A stretch of 64,000 nucleotides of DNA, taken from Anaeromyxobacter terrae. Lineage in GTDB: Bacteria > Myxococcota > Myxococcia > Myxococcales > Anaeromyxobacteraceae. Within the stretch, counting starts at the first letter, position 1; every line of letters begins with the position of its first letter. The stretch lies in contig NZ_JALCYY010000007.1 in assembly GCF_022690685.1 (NCBI RefSeq), positions 1-64,000 on the forward strand. The letters run 5' to 3'. Both the position numbers and the translations under genes were made by a program. The notes below the pieces were generated by a model, which was given only the letters and a program-made list of their open reading frames with translations, was not told the origin of the DNA and did not search any database. Below, in pieces: positions 36,434-45,381 of the stretch.

Positions 36434-39400
36434 TTACGGCCCGACATGCACATCGGTCACGCCCGAGATCCCGCTGTTCCAGACGTCCCACCACCTGAAC
36501 GTGGCGCCGGCGTCCGTCGAGACGCCCAGCTCCGAGCTCCCGCCGACCCAGATGGCGCTGTCCGGCGTGACGAGGAGCGCCTTCGGGTACGTGCCCGCCG
36601 TCGCGGCGAGCGCCGTGAAGGACGCGCCGCGGTCGGTCGAGACCTCGACCTGCCGACCGTCGGCCACGTAGACGTCCCCGCTCGACGCGATGAACACGTC
36701 CGCGACCGTCGAGGGATAGGCGATCCCCGCCGACTCCGTGCGGAGCGCGAACGAGGTCGCGCCGCCGTCGTTCGAGACCGCGAGGCCGCCGGACGTCGCG
36801 ACGTAGACGTCCTGGCCGGAGAAGGCGATCGCGTTCGGCAGGTTCGGGTACATGGCGATGCGCGGCCCGAAGGTCTGGCCTCCGTTCGTGGACTTCCAGA
36901 CCTCCCCCGACGTGCCGTACCAGACCGTGCTGCCGCTGGCCGCCACGCACTCTCCGGAGTTGCCGTTCAGCCCCGCGTTTCCGCTCGGCGGGTTCGTCCA
37001 GTCGTTCGCACCGGTCCGGAGATCGAACGTGCTTCCCCCGTCGTACGAGATGGACAGCCCGTAGGACGTCGCGACGTAGAGCTTCCCCGTGCCGACGTCG
37101 AGGAAGAGGTCCTCGGGCGTGGTCGACTTGAACGGCCCCTGCCCGGCGAGCGTGTACGCGCTCCGGAACACCGGCCAGGTGCGGCCGCGATCGCGGGAGA
37201 TCGCGATCCCACTGTAACCGCCGCCGCCGACGAGCGCGTAGAGCTCGGTCGCGTTCCCGGTGATGCGTTCGATCCCGCCGGTCAGGTCCGCCGGCGCGAA
37301 CGTGACGCCCGCGTCCGTGGAGCGCCAGAGGGAGGGAGCCGCGCCCACCCAGACCGTGCTGCCCTCGGCCAGGATCGCCGCTGGCGCCGGGTCGTGCTCG
37401 GGGATGCCGATGGAGCGCGCGGTGAACGTGGCGCCACCGTCCGTCGACGTCGCGAAGCTCTTGCCTCCGCCCGACAGCGGGCTCGTGGCGGCGTGGACAT
37501 GGGTACCGGAGACGGCGACGCGGCGCACGTCGTTGGTGTCCAGGCCCTGTGCGGTCGTTCGGAGCGCGCCGAAGCCGTCGCCGCCGTCGGTGGAGATCGC
37601 GAGGCCCACGTCCGTGGCGACGTACACTTTCGTCCCGTCGCAGGCGACGTGGTGGTTCGCCGTCGCGCCGGCGGCCGCGGTCACCGTCGTCCACGTGACG
37701 CCCGCGTCATGCGAGACCTCCACCCCGCCGGAGTGCGTCGCGTAGACGTCGTCGCCGCAGGCCGCGACCGAGGTGAACCAGACGCCGTCGGCGTGACGAA
37801 GCGAGCTCCTCATCCGGTCGTGCGACACGAGCAGCCCGGAGCGCGTTCCGACGAACCCATGCCGATCGGAGAGCGCGATGGCGGTGACGGAGTCCCGGTC
37901 GTAGATCCCGTAGTGCCGCTCGTCGAACGACGCACCAGCGTCGCACGAGACGAAGAGGCCCCGGTCCGTGCCGACGTAGATCCGGCTCCCGAAGGCCGCC
38001 GCGGCGGTGAGCTGAGACGGCGCGCCATCGCTCGCGCGCACCGTGAAGTGGTGCCACGTCGCGCCGTCGTCGTCGCTGTAGGCGAGCCTCCCTCCGAGTC
38101 GGCGATAGAGGCGGCCGCTCGCGCGGTCCCGGAACAGCTCCAGGGCCTCGCCGATCATTCCCGTCGACACCCAAGCCGTCGGGACCCTCCCCGCGCCGCG
38201 GAAGAGGTCGCCGCCACCCGCGACGTAGACGAAGCCGTCGCCGGAGACCGAGTAGTCGTTCTCGCGGATGACCTCGACGTGCCCGACCGCGTCCTCGGCC
38301 CGATACCGGAGGACCGTCTCGCCGGGCCCGGCGTGGATCGGTCCCGCTGTCGCGCCCTGCACGATCGTGCCGGTTCCGCCGTCGAAGCTCGGGATGGAGC
38401 CGTCCGTGGTGTAGACGATGCGCTCACAGCCGGAGCCTGCGCCGTCGAAGCAGGTCAGGGTCACGTCCTGCGCGGTCGCGTACGCGCCCGACGCCACGCT
38501 CGCCGTCGTTCGTGGCTCGTCGCAGTCGGCGGCGGTGGTGAAGGACCAGGTGGTCGGCGCCGGGAGAGCGTTGCCGGCGAGATCGGTCGCGCCCGAGACG
38601 GTGAGCGTGTACGCCGTGCCGCACTCGAGGAGTTCGGCGGGCTGGGCGGTCGAGGTCCGCGTGGGCTCGTCGTAGCTCGCGCCGCCTGGCGCCGCGGGGA
38701 CCGCCACGATCGCGCCCCGGAGGGCGCCGTCATCGCGCATCGGCTCGTCGAACGTGACGTGGAACGGGGTGTCTAGCCGCACGCCGATCGCGCCGTCGGG
38801 CGGGAACACCGAGGCCACCCCCGGTGGATCGGTGTCCATCACGTAGGTCTCGCTGCGAGGCGCCTCGGCATTGCCCTGCGCATCGACGGAGAAGAACCGC
38901 AGCGTCAGCGAACGGTCCACCGTGATCGGCGCGACGTACGCAGGAGACGCGGCCGTCGGGTTCGAGCCGTCCACCGTGTAGTGCGTGACGCTGCAGCCCG
39001 TACCGCCCACGTCGTCCTGGCAGACGAGGGTCACCTGCCGCGGGAAGCTGTAGAAGCCGCCCGGGGGCGTCGCGGTGGTGGTCGGGGGAATCGTCTCCGG
39101 CGTCGCCTGCGTGGTGAAGACGAAGAACCGAACCGGCCCGACCTCGCCGTGAGCGCCTCGGAGCGCGGTCGAGAGGCTGACCGAGTAGGTCGTCGAGTAC
39201 GCGAGCGGCTGGGCCGGATCGATGACGATCGCCGCGCGCGACGCGTCGTAGGTGATCGCGGCCGGGACGGGAGCGCCCCAGAGGGCGAGGGTGGCCGCGC
39301 CCGGGATGCTCGCCGGGTCGAGGCAGGTGTTGTAGCGGATCACCAGGTCGCCGTTCACCGCGACGCCGGTCTGGCCGGGGTACGGCGTCGAGTCCGCGAT

Positions 39401-39547
39401 CTCCAGCGCGGTGGCGCGCGGGAGCGGACAGGCGCCGCTCGCGGGGCCGCCCTCCTCGCTCGATCCGCCGGAGCACGCCAGGGTGGCGGCGAGGAGGGCT
39501 GTGAAGGTCGCGCGGCGCGCGCCCGGGGTGGCGGTGGCGGGGCTCAT
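36434..39547 (-). CDS. Large surface lipoprotein with Ig-like, chitobiase-type and beta-propeller (BNR) repeats
   Basis: From ATG 39547 the protein is 1037 residues. A signal peptide ends in the lipobox LAATLAC. It then has an SbsA/Big_5-like Ig domain (about 45-165), a CHB_HEX-type domain (FYSFPRQVTLVCQDDVGG, YTVDGSNP), a second Ig domain (FPPDGAIGVRLDTPFHVTF) and a second CHB_HEX-type domain (YTTDGSIPS). Residues about 440-1037 form at least ten BNR/Asp-box-like propeller blades of the STDGGATF pattern, as in sortilin and sialidases. It is likely anchored in the outer membrane and surface-exposed. No catalytic residues are apparent; a binding role is inferred. Confidence 0.85.
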   Translation of the reverse strand: MSPATATPGARRATFTALLAATLACSGGSSEEGGPASGACPLPRATALEIADSTPYPGQTGVAVNGDLVIRYNTCLDPASIPGAATLALWGAPVPAAITYDASRAAIVIDPAQPLAYSTTYSVSLSTALRGAHGEVGPVRFFVFTTQATPETIPPTTTATPPGGFYSFPRQVTLVCQDDVGGTGCSVTHYTVDGSNPTAASPAYVAPITVDRSLTLRFFSVDAQGNAEAPRSETYVMDTDPPGVASVFPPDGAIGVRLDTPFHVTFDEPMRDDGALRGAIVAVPAAPGGASYDEPTRTSTAQPAELLECGTAYTLTVSGATDLAGNALPAPTTWSFTTAADCDEPRTTASVASGAYATAQDVTLTCFDGAGSGCERIVYTTDGSIPSFDGGTGTIVQGATAGPIHAGPGETVLRYRAEDAVGHVEVIRENDYSVSGDGFVYVAGGGDLFRGAGRVPTAWVSTGMIGEALELFRDRASGRLYRRLGGRLAYSDDDGATWHHFTVRASDGAPSQLTAAAAFGSRIYVGTDRGLFVSCDAGASFDERHYGIYDRDSVTAIALSDRHGFVGTRSGLLVSHDRMRSSLRHADGVWFTSVAACGDDVYATHSGGVEVSHDAGVTWTTVTAAAGATANHHVACDGTKVYVATDVGLAISTDGGDGFGALRTTAQGLDTNDVRRVAVSGTHVHAATSPLSGGGKSFATSTDGGATFTARSIGIPEHDPAPAAILAEGSTVWVGAAPSLWRSTDAGVTFAPADLTGGIERITGNATELYALVGGGGYSGIAISRDRGRTWPVFRSAYTLAGQGPFKSTTPEDLFLDVGTGKLYVATSYGLSISYDGGSTFDLRTGANDWTNPPSGNAGLNGNSGECVAASGSTVWYGTSGEVWKSTNGGQTFGPRIAMYPNLPNAIAFSGQDVYVATSGGLAVSNDGGATSFALRTESAGIAYPSTVADVFIASSGDVYVADGRQVEVSTDRGASFTALAATAGTYPKALLVTPDSAIWVGGSSELGVSTDAGATFRWWDVWNSGISGVTDVHVGP

Positions 39548-39760
39548 GCGTTTCTCTCGCGGTGATGAACGTGTGGTGGACGTCTTGACTGCACGACCAG
39601 TGACGACCGCGGCCAGGAAATCATCTCGCCGGCCGGATGTCATGCGGTTGCGGCTCGAGGAGGGCCCAACGGCTGCGAGACGTCCACGCTCGGCCGTTAC
39701 CCCCAGCGTCCGCCCCGCGTCGGCAGGGAGGCAGGAGGGACAAGCCGCCCTCGGCCGGGG

Positions 39761-40003
39761 TTACTGCCGACCCGAAGGCAGCAACGCAGCAAGCGCGAGA
39801 CAGCCAAGACCAACGCAAATCAGGATGAGACCTGGCCGAGTGAACGCGCCCGTCATCGCGACTCTCTCGAAGAGGCTCTGCGTGAGGGCCTTCGGACTTA
39901 CGCGGGGGAATGGCAGCGCCATTACTCCGATCCCGGCAACGCAGATGCCCAGGACTAGCAGGATCCGTTTCGCGCGTGTCACACGAACAAGCATACCGGG
40001 CAT
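39761..40003 (-). CDS. Small two-helix membrane protein, hypothetical
   Basis: This 80-residue frame has two strong hydrophobic segments (about residues 12-31 and 55-75) separated by a loop with ALTQSLFERV and ends SGRQ. It resembles generic two-TM hypothetical proteins. No clear ribosome-binding site is visible, so it may be spurious. It ends the coding part before the repeat-rich stretch. Confidence 0.45.
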   Translation of the reverse strand: MPGMLVRVTRAKRILLVLGICVAGIGVMALPFPRVSPKALTQSLFERVAMTGAFTRPGLILICVGLGCLALAALLPSGRQ

Positions 40004-40049
40004 CTACAAGCGCCGGACTACTTGTTGAGACGTGCCGGGCGGTCGTTCT

Positions 40050-40203
40050 CCGACCGAGAGTAATCGCCAGAACCTCAGGACGCGGCGCGGGACTCTCCTG
40101 ACGCGAAGCATCGGAATCCACAAAGACCTTCCGTGATAGGCATGACGCACAGACGACGCCGCCTCGCGCGTCATTGCGTGCGACCGGATTACTCTCGGCA
40201 TGT
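40050..40203 (+). mobile_element. MITE-like element, copy A
   Basis: About 155 bp bounded by inverted ends. The left end is CCGACCGAGAGTAATC and the right end GGATTACTCTCGG. It is about 90% identical by eye to copy B at 41493 in the same orientation. The interior, containing GAAGCATCGGAATCCAC and ACGACGCCGCCTCGCGCGTC, has no coding capacity for a transposase. The termini share the CCGAGAGTA core with the RAYT repeats, so a common origin is plausible. Confidence 0.8.
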
Positions 40204-40208
40204 CCGCC

Positions 40209-40284
40209 CACCAGCGTCGGCCCGTCAGGCTTGGCGAGCCGACCGCGCGCCGGGGCCCGCCCGATTACTCTCGGGCAGGGCCCC
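40209..40284. repeat. 76-bp dispersed repeat, copy 2
   Basis: This matches 29766-29841 at about 80% by eye, with the final 22 bp identical. It starts five bases beyond the right end of MITE copy A. Confidence 0.8.
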
Positions 40285-40461
40285 CCGATCGATGCCGATT
40301 CCACGCGCACGGACAGTGAGTCCGCGCCAGGCCGCCGCATGCGTCTGAGTCGCCCCCAGACGCAGCTCGCCGTCGCGAGGGCCGAGAGGGATATGCTTTG
40401 GCGAGCCCTGCCGCGCGGACCGCTGGTCGGGCTAATAGACGTGCGGGACAGACCACGCAAG
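40285..40461. other. Upstream region of the broken secreted-protein gene
   Basis: No gene is supported here. GC content falls across the stretch toward the foreign-looking gene. The only strong signal at its end is the AAGGAGG ribosome site at 40462-40468. Confidence 0.4.
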
Positions 40462-40473
40462 AAGGAGGCAGAA

Positions 40474-41110
40474 ATGACACTTCTAAGGCGTCAGTGTCTC
40501 CTAATTTCGGCCGTGGCATCAGTCTTGATCGCGGGCCACTGCCCCCCCGGAACAGATGGACAAATTGGCAGCGGATCTCAAGAAGTACCAGACTATGTAT
40601 GGATGTCAAAGCGCCGAATCGGTGTGCAAGACGTATAACGCGGGAACACCTAGCGTGAGTAGCCCTTCATCCTCAGGAGTGTGTACGGACGGTCAGTCAC
40701 CGCCACAGTGGGGCTGCTGCCAGGGCATGGAGTGCCTTATGGCGAATTTCGTCAAAAACGATCACATACAAGTTCAGGCACTACTGGATCCTACGCACCC
40801 CGCCAGCATCTTCACCAACAATTTTCCGCAATGGAAGGTCACATTTCTGAAGACCGCAACGCTATTCAGCGTGACCAAGAATTCCGCGGGCAAGCCCGTC
40901 TGCACCTTATCCGATCCCGGAATCAATGGCGTGTACCAACCAGACAGCGTCGTCGTAATCACGATTGACGGGAAGGTTCTCTCATACGAGGTGTGCGAGA
41001 TTGGTTTACAGATTAACGGAACCAAATACTACGAGCACTTTGCATCCGATGCGCCTCCCGGGAACATTCAGCCGGGGTGCGTAGGATGGGTGGAGTGTGT
41101 AACACAGTGA
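40474..41110 (+). pseudogene. Secreted Cys-rich protein gene broken in a C7 run
   Basis: A strong Shine-Dalgarno AAGGAGG (40462-40468) precedes ATG 40474, which opens a signal peptide (LLISAVASVLIAG). After seven C (40542-40548) that frame leaves the gene. The next frame continues from EQMDKLAADLKKYQTMYGC to a TGA at 41110 with about 185 residues, ten of them Cys (including WGCCQGMEC). Removing one C would join both parts into roughly 210 residues. Base composition is near 50% GC, unlike its neighbours, suggesting transfer. The family is unknown. It may be a real inactivation or a sequencing error in the C-run. Confidence 0.7.
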
Positions 41111-41492
41111 TCACGAAAGCGGCTCCCCGCGTCGTGGGGACGGAAACCGGCGCCCGCGCGAAAGCAACTTGCGTCACGGTTCGGAAATAGCGCGCTTCTC
41201 ATGCTGGCGCCAACGGGACGGTTGCCTGCGCTGCGGGTTCGACATGCCGACCCCCCTCGACCAGACTACCCGCGGCGCAGACATAGCTGCTTAATCGGCA
41301 TCCACCTCGCGAGGGGCGGAAGCACTCAGCTGCCGGGGAGCAATCCGGCGCACGACCGCGGCGCTTTGCGAGCGCGCCGCGCGAGCACGCATCCGCCAAA
41401 GCCAGAGAAGCTGCGCGATCCTTCCAAGGCACCGCGCCTACGGCGCGGGCGATCTTTCCGCGCCGGAGCGCCTGGATCGCAGCAGCGATTCC
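41111..41492. other. Gene-free region between the secreted-protein gene and MITE copy B
   Basis: No gene is supported. It includes GCGCCTACGGCGC- and GCCGCGGC-type short palindromes but no clear terminator. GC rises gradually back to the local average. Confidence 0.4.
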
Positions 41493-41648
41493 CCGACCGA
41501 GGGTAATCGCCAGAACCTCATGACGCGGCCGCGGAACTCTCCTGGCGCGAAGCATCGGAATCCACGAAGACTTTCCGTGATAGGCCTGACGCACAGACGA
41601 CGCCGCCTCGCGCGTCATTGCGTCCGACCGGATTAGTCTCGGTCAGGT
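41493..41648 (+). mobile_element. MITE-like element, copy B
   Basis: Same element as copy A, about 1.44 kb downstream and in the same orientation. Its ends are CCGACCGAGGGTAATC and GATTAGTCTCGGTCAGG, an inverted repeat of about 16 bp with three mismatches. Around a dozen base differences separate the copies, so neither insertion is recent. Confidence 0.8.
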
Positions 41649-42077
41649 CCGCACAGCTTCAAGCGCCCGATCGACTTGCGCGGCATCGGAACCTCCGCGC
41701 TCCGCTCCAGGACGCAGCAGCTCGGGCAAGTCGCTTCCTCCGGGACAGCGTCGCGTCGATCCGGCCGACCGCGCCGCATAGGTCGACGCCGCGGATGAGC
41801 AGGTGGATCACCGGGCCACGCCATGCCAGCGAGCGACGGAGCCTTGGTCCCCGTGCTCGCGGTAGTGAAGGCTCCCCGCACGGGTGAAGAAGCGTGCTCG
41901 CCGCACCGACACACGCCTACCCGGTCCGTATGCACGTTCGGCGAATCTTCACGCTGGGTAGCTGTTGGTCTAAAATGGAGCATGCGACCCTTTGTCGTGC
42001 GTACCCCGGGAGCGCCGGAACGGTTGGCTCCCTCCTGATCGTCTTGCGCTTCCGGGGTCCGCTTCCTCGCAGGTCTC
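41649..42077. other. Gene-free region upstream of the small HTH gene
   Basis: About 430 bp with no convincing gene. Open frames on both strands have irregular codon use and end within the MITE. The part near 41930-41985 is locally AT-richer and may hold a promoter for the HTH gene, but no clean hexamer pair was found. Confidence 0.4.
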
Positions 42078-42359
42078 ATGAACCTCGACAAGCTGGCGCT
42101 CCGGATCGAGAGACTTCGCGTCGCGCGGCGCGTACGGTTCGACGAGCTCGCTGCCGCGATCGATCTGACGGCAGGGAGCCTGCGGAGCCGGATGCTCGGC
42201 GACATCGCCTTCAGCGAGACCGAGCTGTGGTCGATCGCGTGCGCGCTCGAGGCGCCAGCCGGGTGGCCGGAGCGCGAGCCCGCCGAGCTTCCAACCGGCC
42301 GCATCGCGCTCACCGCGCCGACGCCTCGGCGATCCGCCTCACGGCAGGTGCCGAAGTAG
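42078..42359 (+). CDS. Small XRE-like helix-turn-helix protein
   Basis: This 93-residue protein has a single DNA-binding-like domain: RIERLRVARRVRFDELAAAI, then DLTAGSLRSRMLGDIAF as the probable turn and recognition helix, then ELWSIACALEAP. This fits the Cro/C1 (XRE) pattern of five helices, followed by a proline-rich tail of about 30 residues. It may regulate itself or the TetR gene 200 bp downstream. The tail is unlike family members; the gene is small and could be a remnant. Confidence 0.55.
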   Translation: MNLDKLALRIERLRVARRVRFDELAAAIDLTAGSLRSRMLGDIAFSETELWSIACALEAPAGWPEREPAELPTGRIALTAPTPRRSASRQVPK

Positions 42360-42530
42360 TTCGGCGTGGTCGCGCGGGACCTGCACGGCGGGCAGACGGT
42401 CGGCGGGCCCTTCGGCGTCGTCGTCGCGCCGCAGCGCCGCGCCTGCGCCTCGCGACTTGCCGTGCAAGGCCGGCCCGCGACCGGCAGCGGGGCGCGGCGG
42501 GGCGGGGCGGCAAGGGCATTTCATGTGACC

Positions 42531-42558
42531 TTGACTAACATCAATTCCGCCTTATGAT
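42531..42558 (+). promoter_or_regulatory. TetR gene promoter with possible auto-operator
   Basis: TTGACT (42531-42536) and TATGAT (42553-42558) are 16 bp apart; the -10 ends 6 nt before the ATG at 42565. TTGACTAACATCAA (42531-42544) is a TTGA/TCAA dyad overlapping the -35 and could bind the regulator itself. The mRNA would be leaderless. Confidence 0.6.
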
Positions 42559-42564
42559 GCGTCC

Positions 42565-43230
42565 ATGACCGTTGCAGCTCCAGCGGGAGCGACAGGGAAC
42601 CGGCGCGCGCGCGCGAAGCCGGCTCGCAAGCGGGCATACCGGATGGGCGCGCGCGCGGCGGCAGCCGCGGCCACGCTCGAGCGCATCCGCGACGCGGCGA
42701 CGGGCCTCTTCTCCGAGCTGTCCTACGACGAGGTGAGCCTGGAGGCGGTCGCTCGACGCGCTCGCGTCTCCCTCCCGACGATTCTGCGCAAGTTCGGCTC
42801 GAAGGACGCGCTCTTCGTGGAGTGCGCTCGCGCCATGAACGAGCGCGAGCAGGAAGCCCGCAAGGTGGTCCCCGGGGACGTGCGGGGAGCGGCCCGGATG
42901 CTGGCGCTGCGCTACGAGCAGCTCTTGCCCCTCTGGCGTCACCTGGGTCTCGAGGAGCGCTTCCCCTCGGTCGCCGAGGTCATGGCGGGGGTCCGCGAGC
43001 GCCACCTGGCCTGGCTCGCGGACGCGTTCGCGCCCTTCCTGTCGCCGCGTCGTGGGAAGCTTCGCGCCCGCCAGCTCGCCGCGCTCTTCGGCGCCACCGA
43101 GATCTACCTGTGGTGGACCTGGAGGACGCACCTCGGCCTCGACGCGCTCGAGGCCGAGCAGACGATGTTCGAGGTCCTCGAGGCGCTCGTGGTGCGCTGG
43201 GCGGAGGGCGCGAAGGAGGAGCGCCGATGA
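42565..43230 (+). CDS. TetR/AcrR-family transcriptional regulator
   Basis: This 221-residue protein has a basic N-terminal extension of about 35 residues, then the TetR HTH: IRDAATGLFSELSYDEVSLE followed by VARRARVSLPTILRKFGSKD. A helical ligand domain of about 140 residues follows. It is followed by an ATGA overlap with a glycosyltransferase remnant and preceded by AAGGAGGA near that junction. TetR genes of this size often control neighbouring natural-product or efflux genes. Here the downstream gene is truncated, so the former target is probably lost. Confidence 0.88.
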   Translation: MTVAAPAGATGNRRARAKPARKRAYRMGARAAAAAATLERIRDAATGLFSELSYDEVSLEAVARRARVSLPTILRKFGSKDALFVECARAMNEREQEARKVVPGDVRGAARMLALRYEQLLPLWRHLGLEERFPSVAEVMAGVRERHLAWLADAFAPFLSPRRGKLRARQLAALFGATEIYLWWTWRTHLGLDALEAEQTMFEVLEALVVRWAEGAKEERR

Positions 43231-43535
43231 GCGAGCCTCTCCGCTTCCTCTTCGCCACGTGGGACGGGGGCGGCAACGTCCCCCCCGAGCTCGGCGTCGC
43301 CAGGCGTCTCGTCGAACGGGGCCACGCGGTGCGCGTGCTCGGGGATCCCACGCTGGCGCACGCGGCGCACCTCGCCGGAGCCGAGCACCGCTCCTGGGTG
43401 ATGGCGCCACACCGCGACAGCGCTCGCCCCGAAGACGACGTCATCAAGGACTACGAGAGCGCCAATCCCGTCGCGATGAGCCGCGACTTCGTCGAAGGCT
43501 TCGTCGGGCGGCCGGCGATCCACTGGGCCGAGGCT
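43227..43535 (+). pseudogene. N-terminal fragment of a UDP-glycosyltransferase-like (MGT/GT1) protein
   Basis: About 100 residues start at an ATG overlapping the TetR stop and preceded by AAGGAGGA. FLFATWDGGGNVPPELGVAR, then LVERGHAVRVLGDPTLAHAA is the usual N-terminal beta-alpha pattern of GT1 macrolide/flavonoid glycosyltransferases, which are about 400 residues long. The acceptor loop ends at DFVEGFVGRPAIHW. The rest, including the whole nucleotide-sugar domain, is missing. At about 43535 the sequence passes into a different gene in another frame. Confidence 0.75.
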
Positions 43536-44190
43536 TCTTCAAAAGATCGGTCCGCGCGACGAGGACTGGGCGGCGGTCGCCTACGTATGGAACGACGACG
43601 GCTCGGACGCGATCGCCCGGCCCGCGGGCGTCTCGAACGTCCGCGGGACACGTCACGACGTGCCGTCGGCCGCGGAGTGCATGGCGTGCCACGGCGGACG
43701 CCGGAGCCGCGTGCTGGGATTCTCCGCAGTCCAGTTCTCCTACGAGGCGGGCGCCGGACAGCTCGATCTCGCCGATGTCATCGCGCGCGGCTGGCTGTCC
43801 TCGCCCCCGTCACGGCGCATCGCCGTGCCCGGCACGGCCACGGAGCGCGCGGCGCTCGGCTACCTGCAGGGGAATTGCGCGCATTGTCACAATCAGGCGA
43901 GGCCCGCGCGCAGCGGCTCGAGGTGCTACGACCCCTACAACTCCCTGGACTTCTGGCTGCGCGCCGATGGATCCGGCTCGCCGGCCGAGACGCCGACGTA
44001 CCGTTCGGCCGTCGGCAACGTGATCCAGCCAGGCGACGCCAGCAGGAGCAGGCTCCTGGACCTCGTCGCGCATCGCGCGAGGGGGCGGCAGATGCCACCG
44101 CTCGCCACCGAGGAGGTGGACGAACACGCGGTCCGCCTCCTGCGAGAGTGGATCGACGACATGCGGTGGTCGAGGTCGCCCATCCCATGA
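43536..44190 (+). pseudogene. C-terminal fragment of a di-haem cytochrome c-like protein
   Basis: The frame reads LLQKIGPRDEDWAAVAYVW, then TRHDVPSAAECMACHGGRRS (haem site CMACH), LGYLQGNCAHCHNQARPA (second site CAHCH) and a C-terminus with MPPLATEEVDEHAVRLLREW. This matches the C-terminal part of SO2930/TIGR03806-type secreted di-haem proteins. The start, signal peptide and N-terminal domain are lost where it joins the glycosyltransferase fragment. The stop overlaps the ATG of the following methyltransferase remnant, suggesting that the two were once an operon. Confidence 0.7.
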
Positions 44191-44540
44191 AACACAAGAT
44201 CGTTCCGGAATCGCTTGCCGAACGGCTGGCCCTGTGGGCCGGAAGGGTCCCCGTTCCGGTCGTGGACACCCTTTTCCCGCTGGTGAAAGCACGCTCCCTC
44301 ATGGCGGCGGAGCGGCTGGGGATCTTCGAGGCGCTGCGAGACGAAGCGCTGCCGCCGGCTGCCCTCGCGAGCAGGCTGGGCCTGGACGAGGACTGCCTTC
44401 GCTTGCTCCTGCGCGTCCTCGCGGCGTCCGGCTACCTGCAGGAACGCGGCGCCCGTCACCGGCTTTCGCCCATGGCCCGCAGGACCGTGATCCGCGGGGG
44501 CGCCCAGGAATCGTCTGCCTTCCTCCGAGGGGGCCTGCGA
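44187..44540 (+). pseudogene. N-terminal fragment of an O-methyltransferase (dimerisation domain)
   Basis: About 110 residues read as a winged-helix dimerisation domain: FPLVKARSLMAAERLGIFEA, then LPPAALASRLGLDEDCLRLL and ASGYLQERGARHRLSPMA. These are followed by off-family translation after ARRTVIRGGAQES. The SAM-binding domain (about 200 residues with the GGG motif) is absent. Its ATG overlaps the cytochrome remnant's stop (ATGA). The intergenic DNA to 44729 shows no recognisable rest of it. Confidence 0.65.
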
Positions 44541-44729
44541 ACCCCCAGTACGATTGGCCCTCGACCCCGGGGACGGCCCTCCCTCATCGGGAGATCGTTG
44601 ACCGACCTTCTCACGGTGCGTCATGCTCGCCGGACGCTCGGTCGATCGAGACGACGCGGCCCGGAGTCATGCTCATGGACGCACCCCACCCCACTCCCGA
44701 CCTGGGCTGACCTGCGGCGGAGAACAGCG

Positions 44730-45191
44730 ATGTGCATTGCCGTCTACCTCTCGTCGCCGTCTCCCCTGCCGCTGGTGCCGTGGCGTGAGGAGAACCCCGG
44801 CTTCTACGTCGACGAGGTGCAGGGCGACGACGCCGTGCACTCCCACTTCACGTGGCCGAACGTCTACTACGCCGGCTCGCACGAGGGCTGCGGGTGCGGG
44901 TTCGCGTACAACCAGATGCCCAACCACTTGCAGGAGCCGGACGACGAGGTGCGCCGCCGCGCCTCGGTCGCGGCGTTGCGGCAGTACGTGACCGAGGCGA
45001 CCGCCGTCGGCCCCGTGCAGCTCTATGCCTGCTGGGAGAGCGAGCAGGCGCTTCCTGAGAAGGACCGGCTCGCGGCCTCGCCCGACGTTCTGGGCGGCGA
45101 GTCGTTCGACTTCGTGCAGTTCAGGATGCTGGAGTTCCCCGGGACGCGCTCGCGCGACCGTACAGCAGCTGGGCAGCAGGATCGTCGGTGA
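44730..45191 (+). CDS. Hypothetical protein
   Basis: This 153-residue protein starts at ATG 44730 with GGAG about 7 nt upstream. It begins MCIAVYLSSPSPLPLVPW and contains GSHEGCGCGFAYNQ, a tyrosine-rich middle and a C-terminal FDFVQFRMLEF. The GCGCG segment could bind metal. It has no membrane segment. I do not recognise the family. Codon use fits a real gene, and it lies immediately past the remnants. Confidence 0.65.
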   Translation: MCIAVYLSSPSPLPLVPWREENPGFYVDEVQGDDAVHSHFTWPNVYYAGSHEGCGCGFAYNQMPNHLQEPDDEVRRRASVAALRQYVTEATAVGPVQLYACWESEQALPEKDRLAASPDVLGGESFDFVQFRMLEFPGTRSRDRTAAGQQDRR

Positions 45192-45381
45192 GCACCTGAT
45201 GCGCGCATGGTGTCGGCGCCGGCGCCGGCTGCGATGTCTCGAACGTGACCTCGCTAATGGCGAGGGCTTCGTTGGCGACTCTCGCAGCGCAGACGCCGCG
45301 CCCTGCGGATCCTCGCAGACCGCGATTCGCTCGCCGCCCGGCAGCGGGCTGTCGAGGCGAAGCCGCCGAGCGGGCCCTGCC

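Noticed and set aside
40004-41618. A conserved peptide encoded antisense in both MITE-like copies (MTREAASSVR...)
   Set aside because: The similarity is explained by the DNA repeat. The frames diverge outside it and have no start signals.
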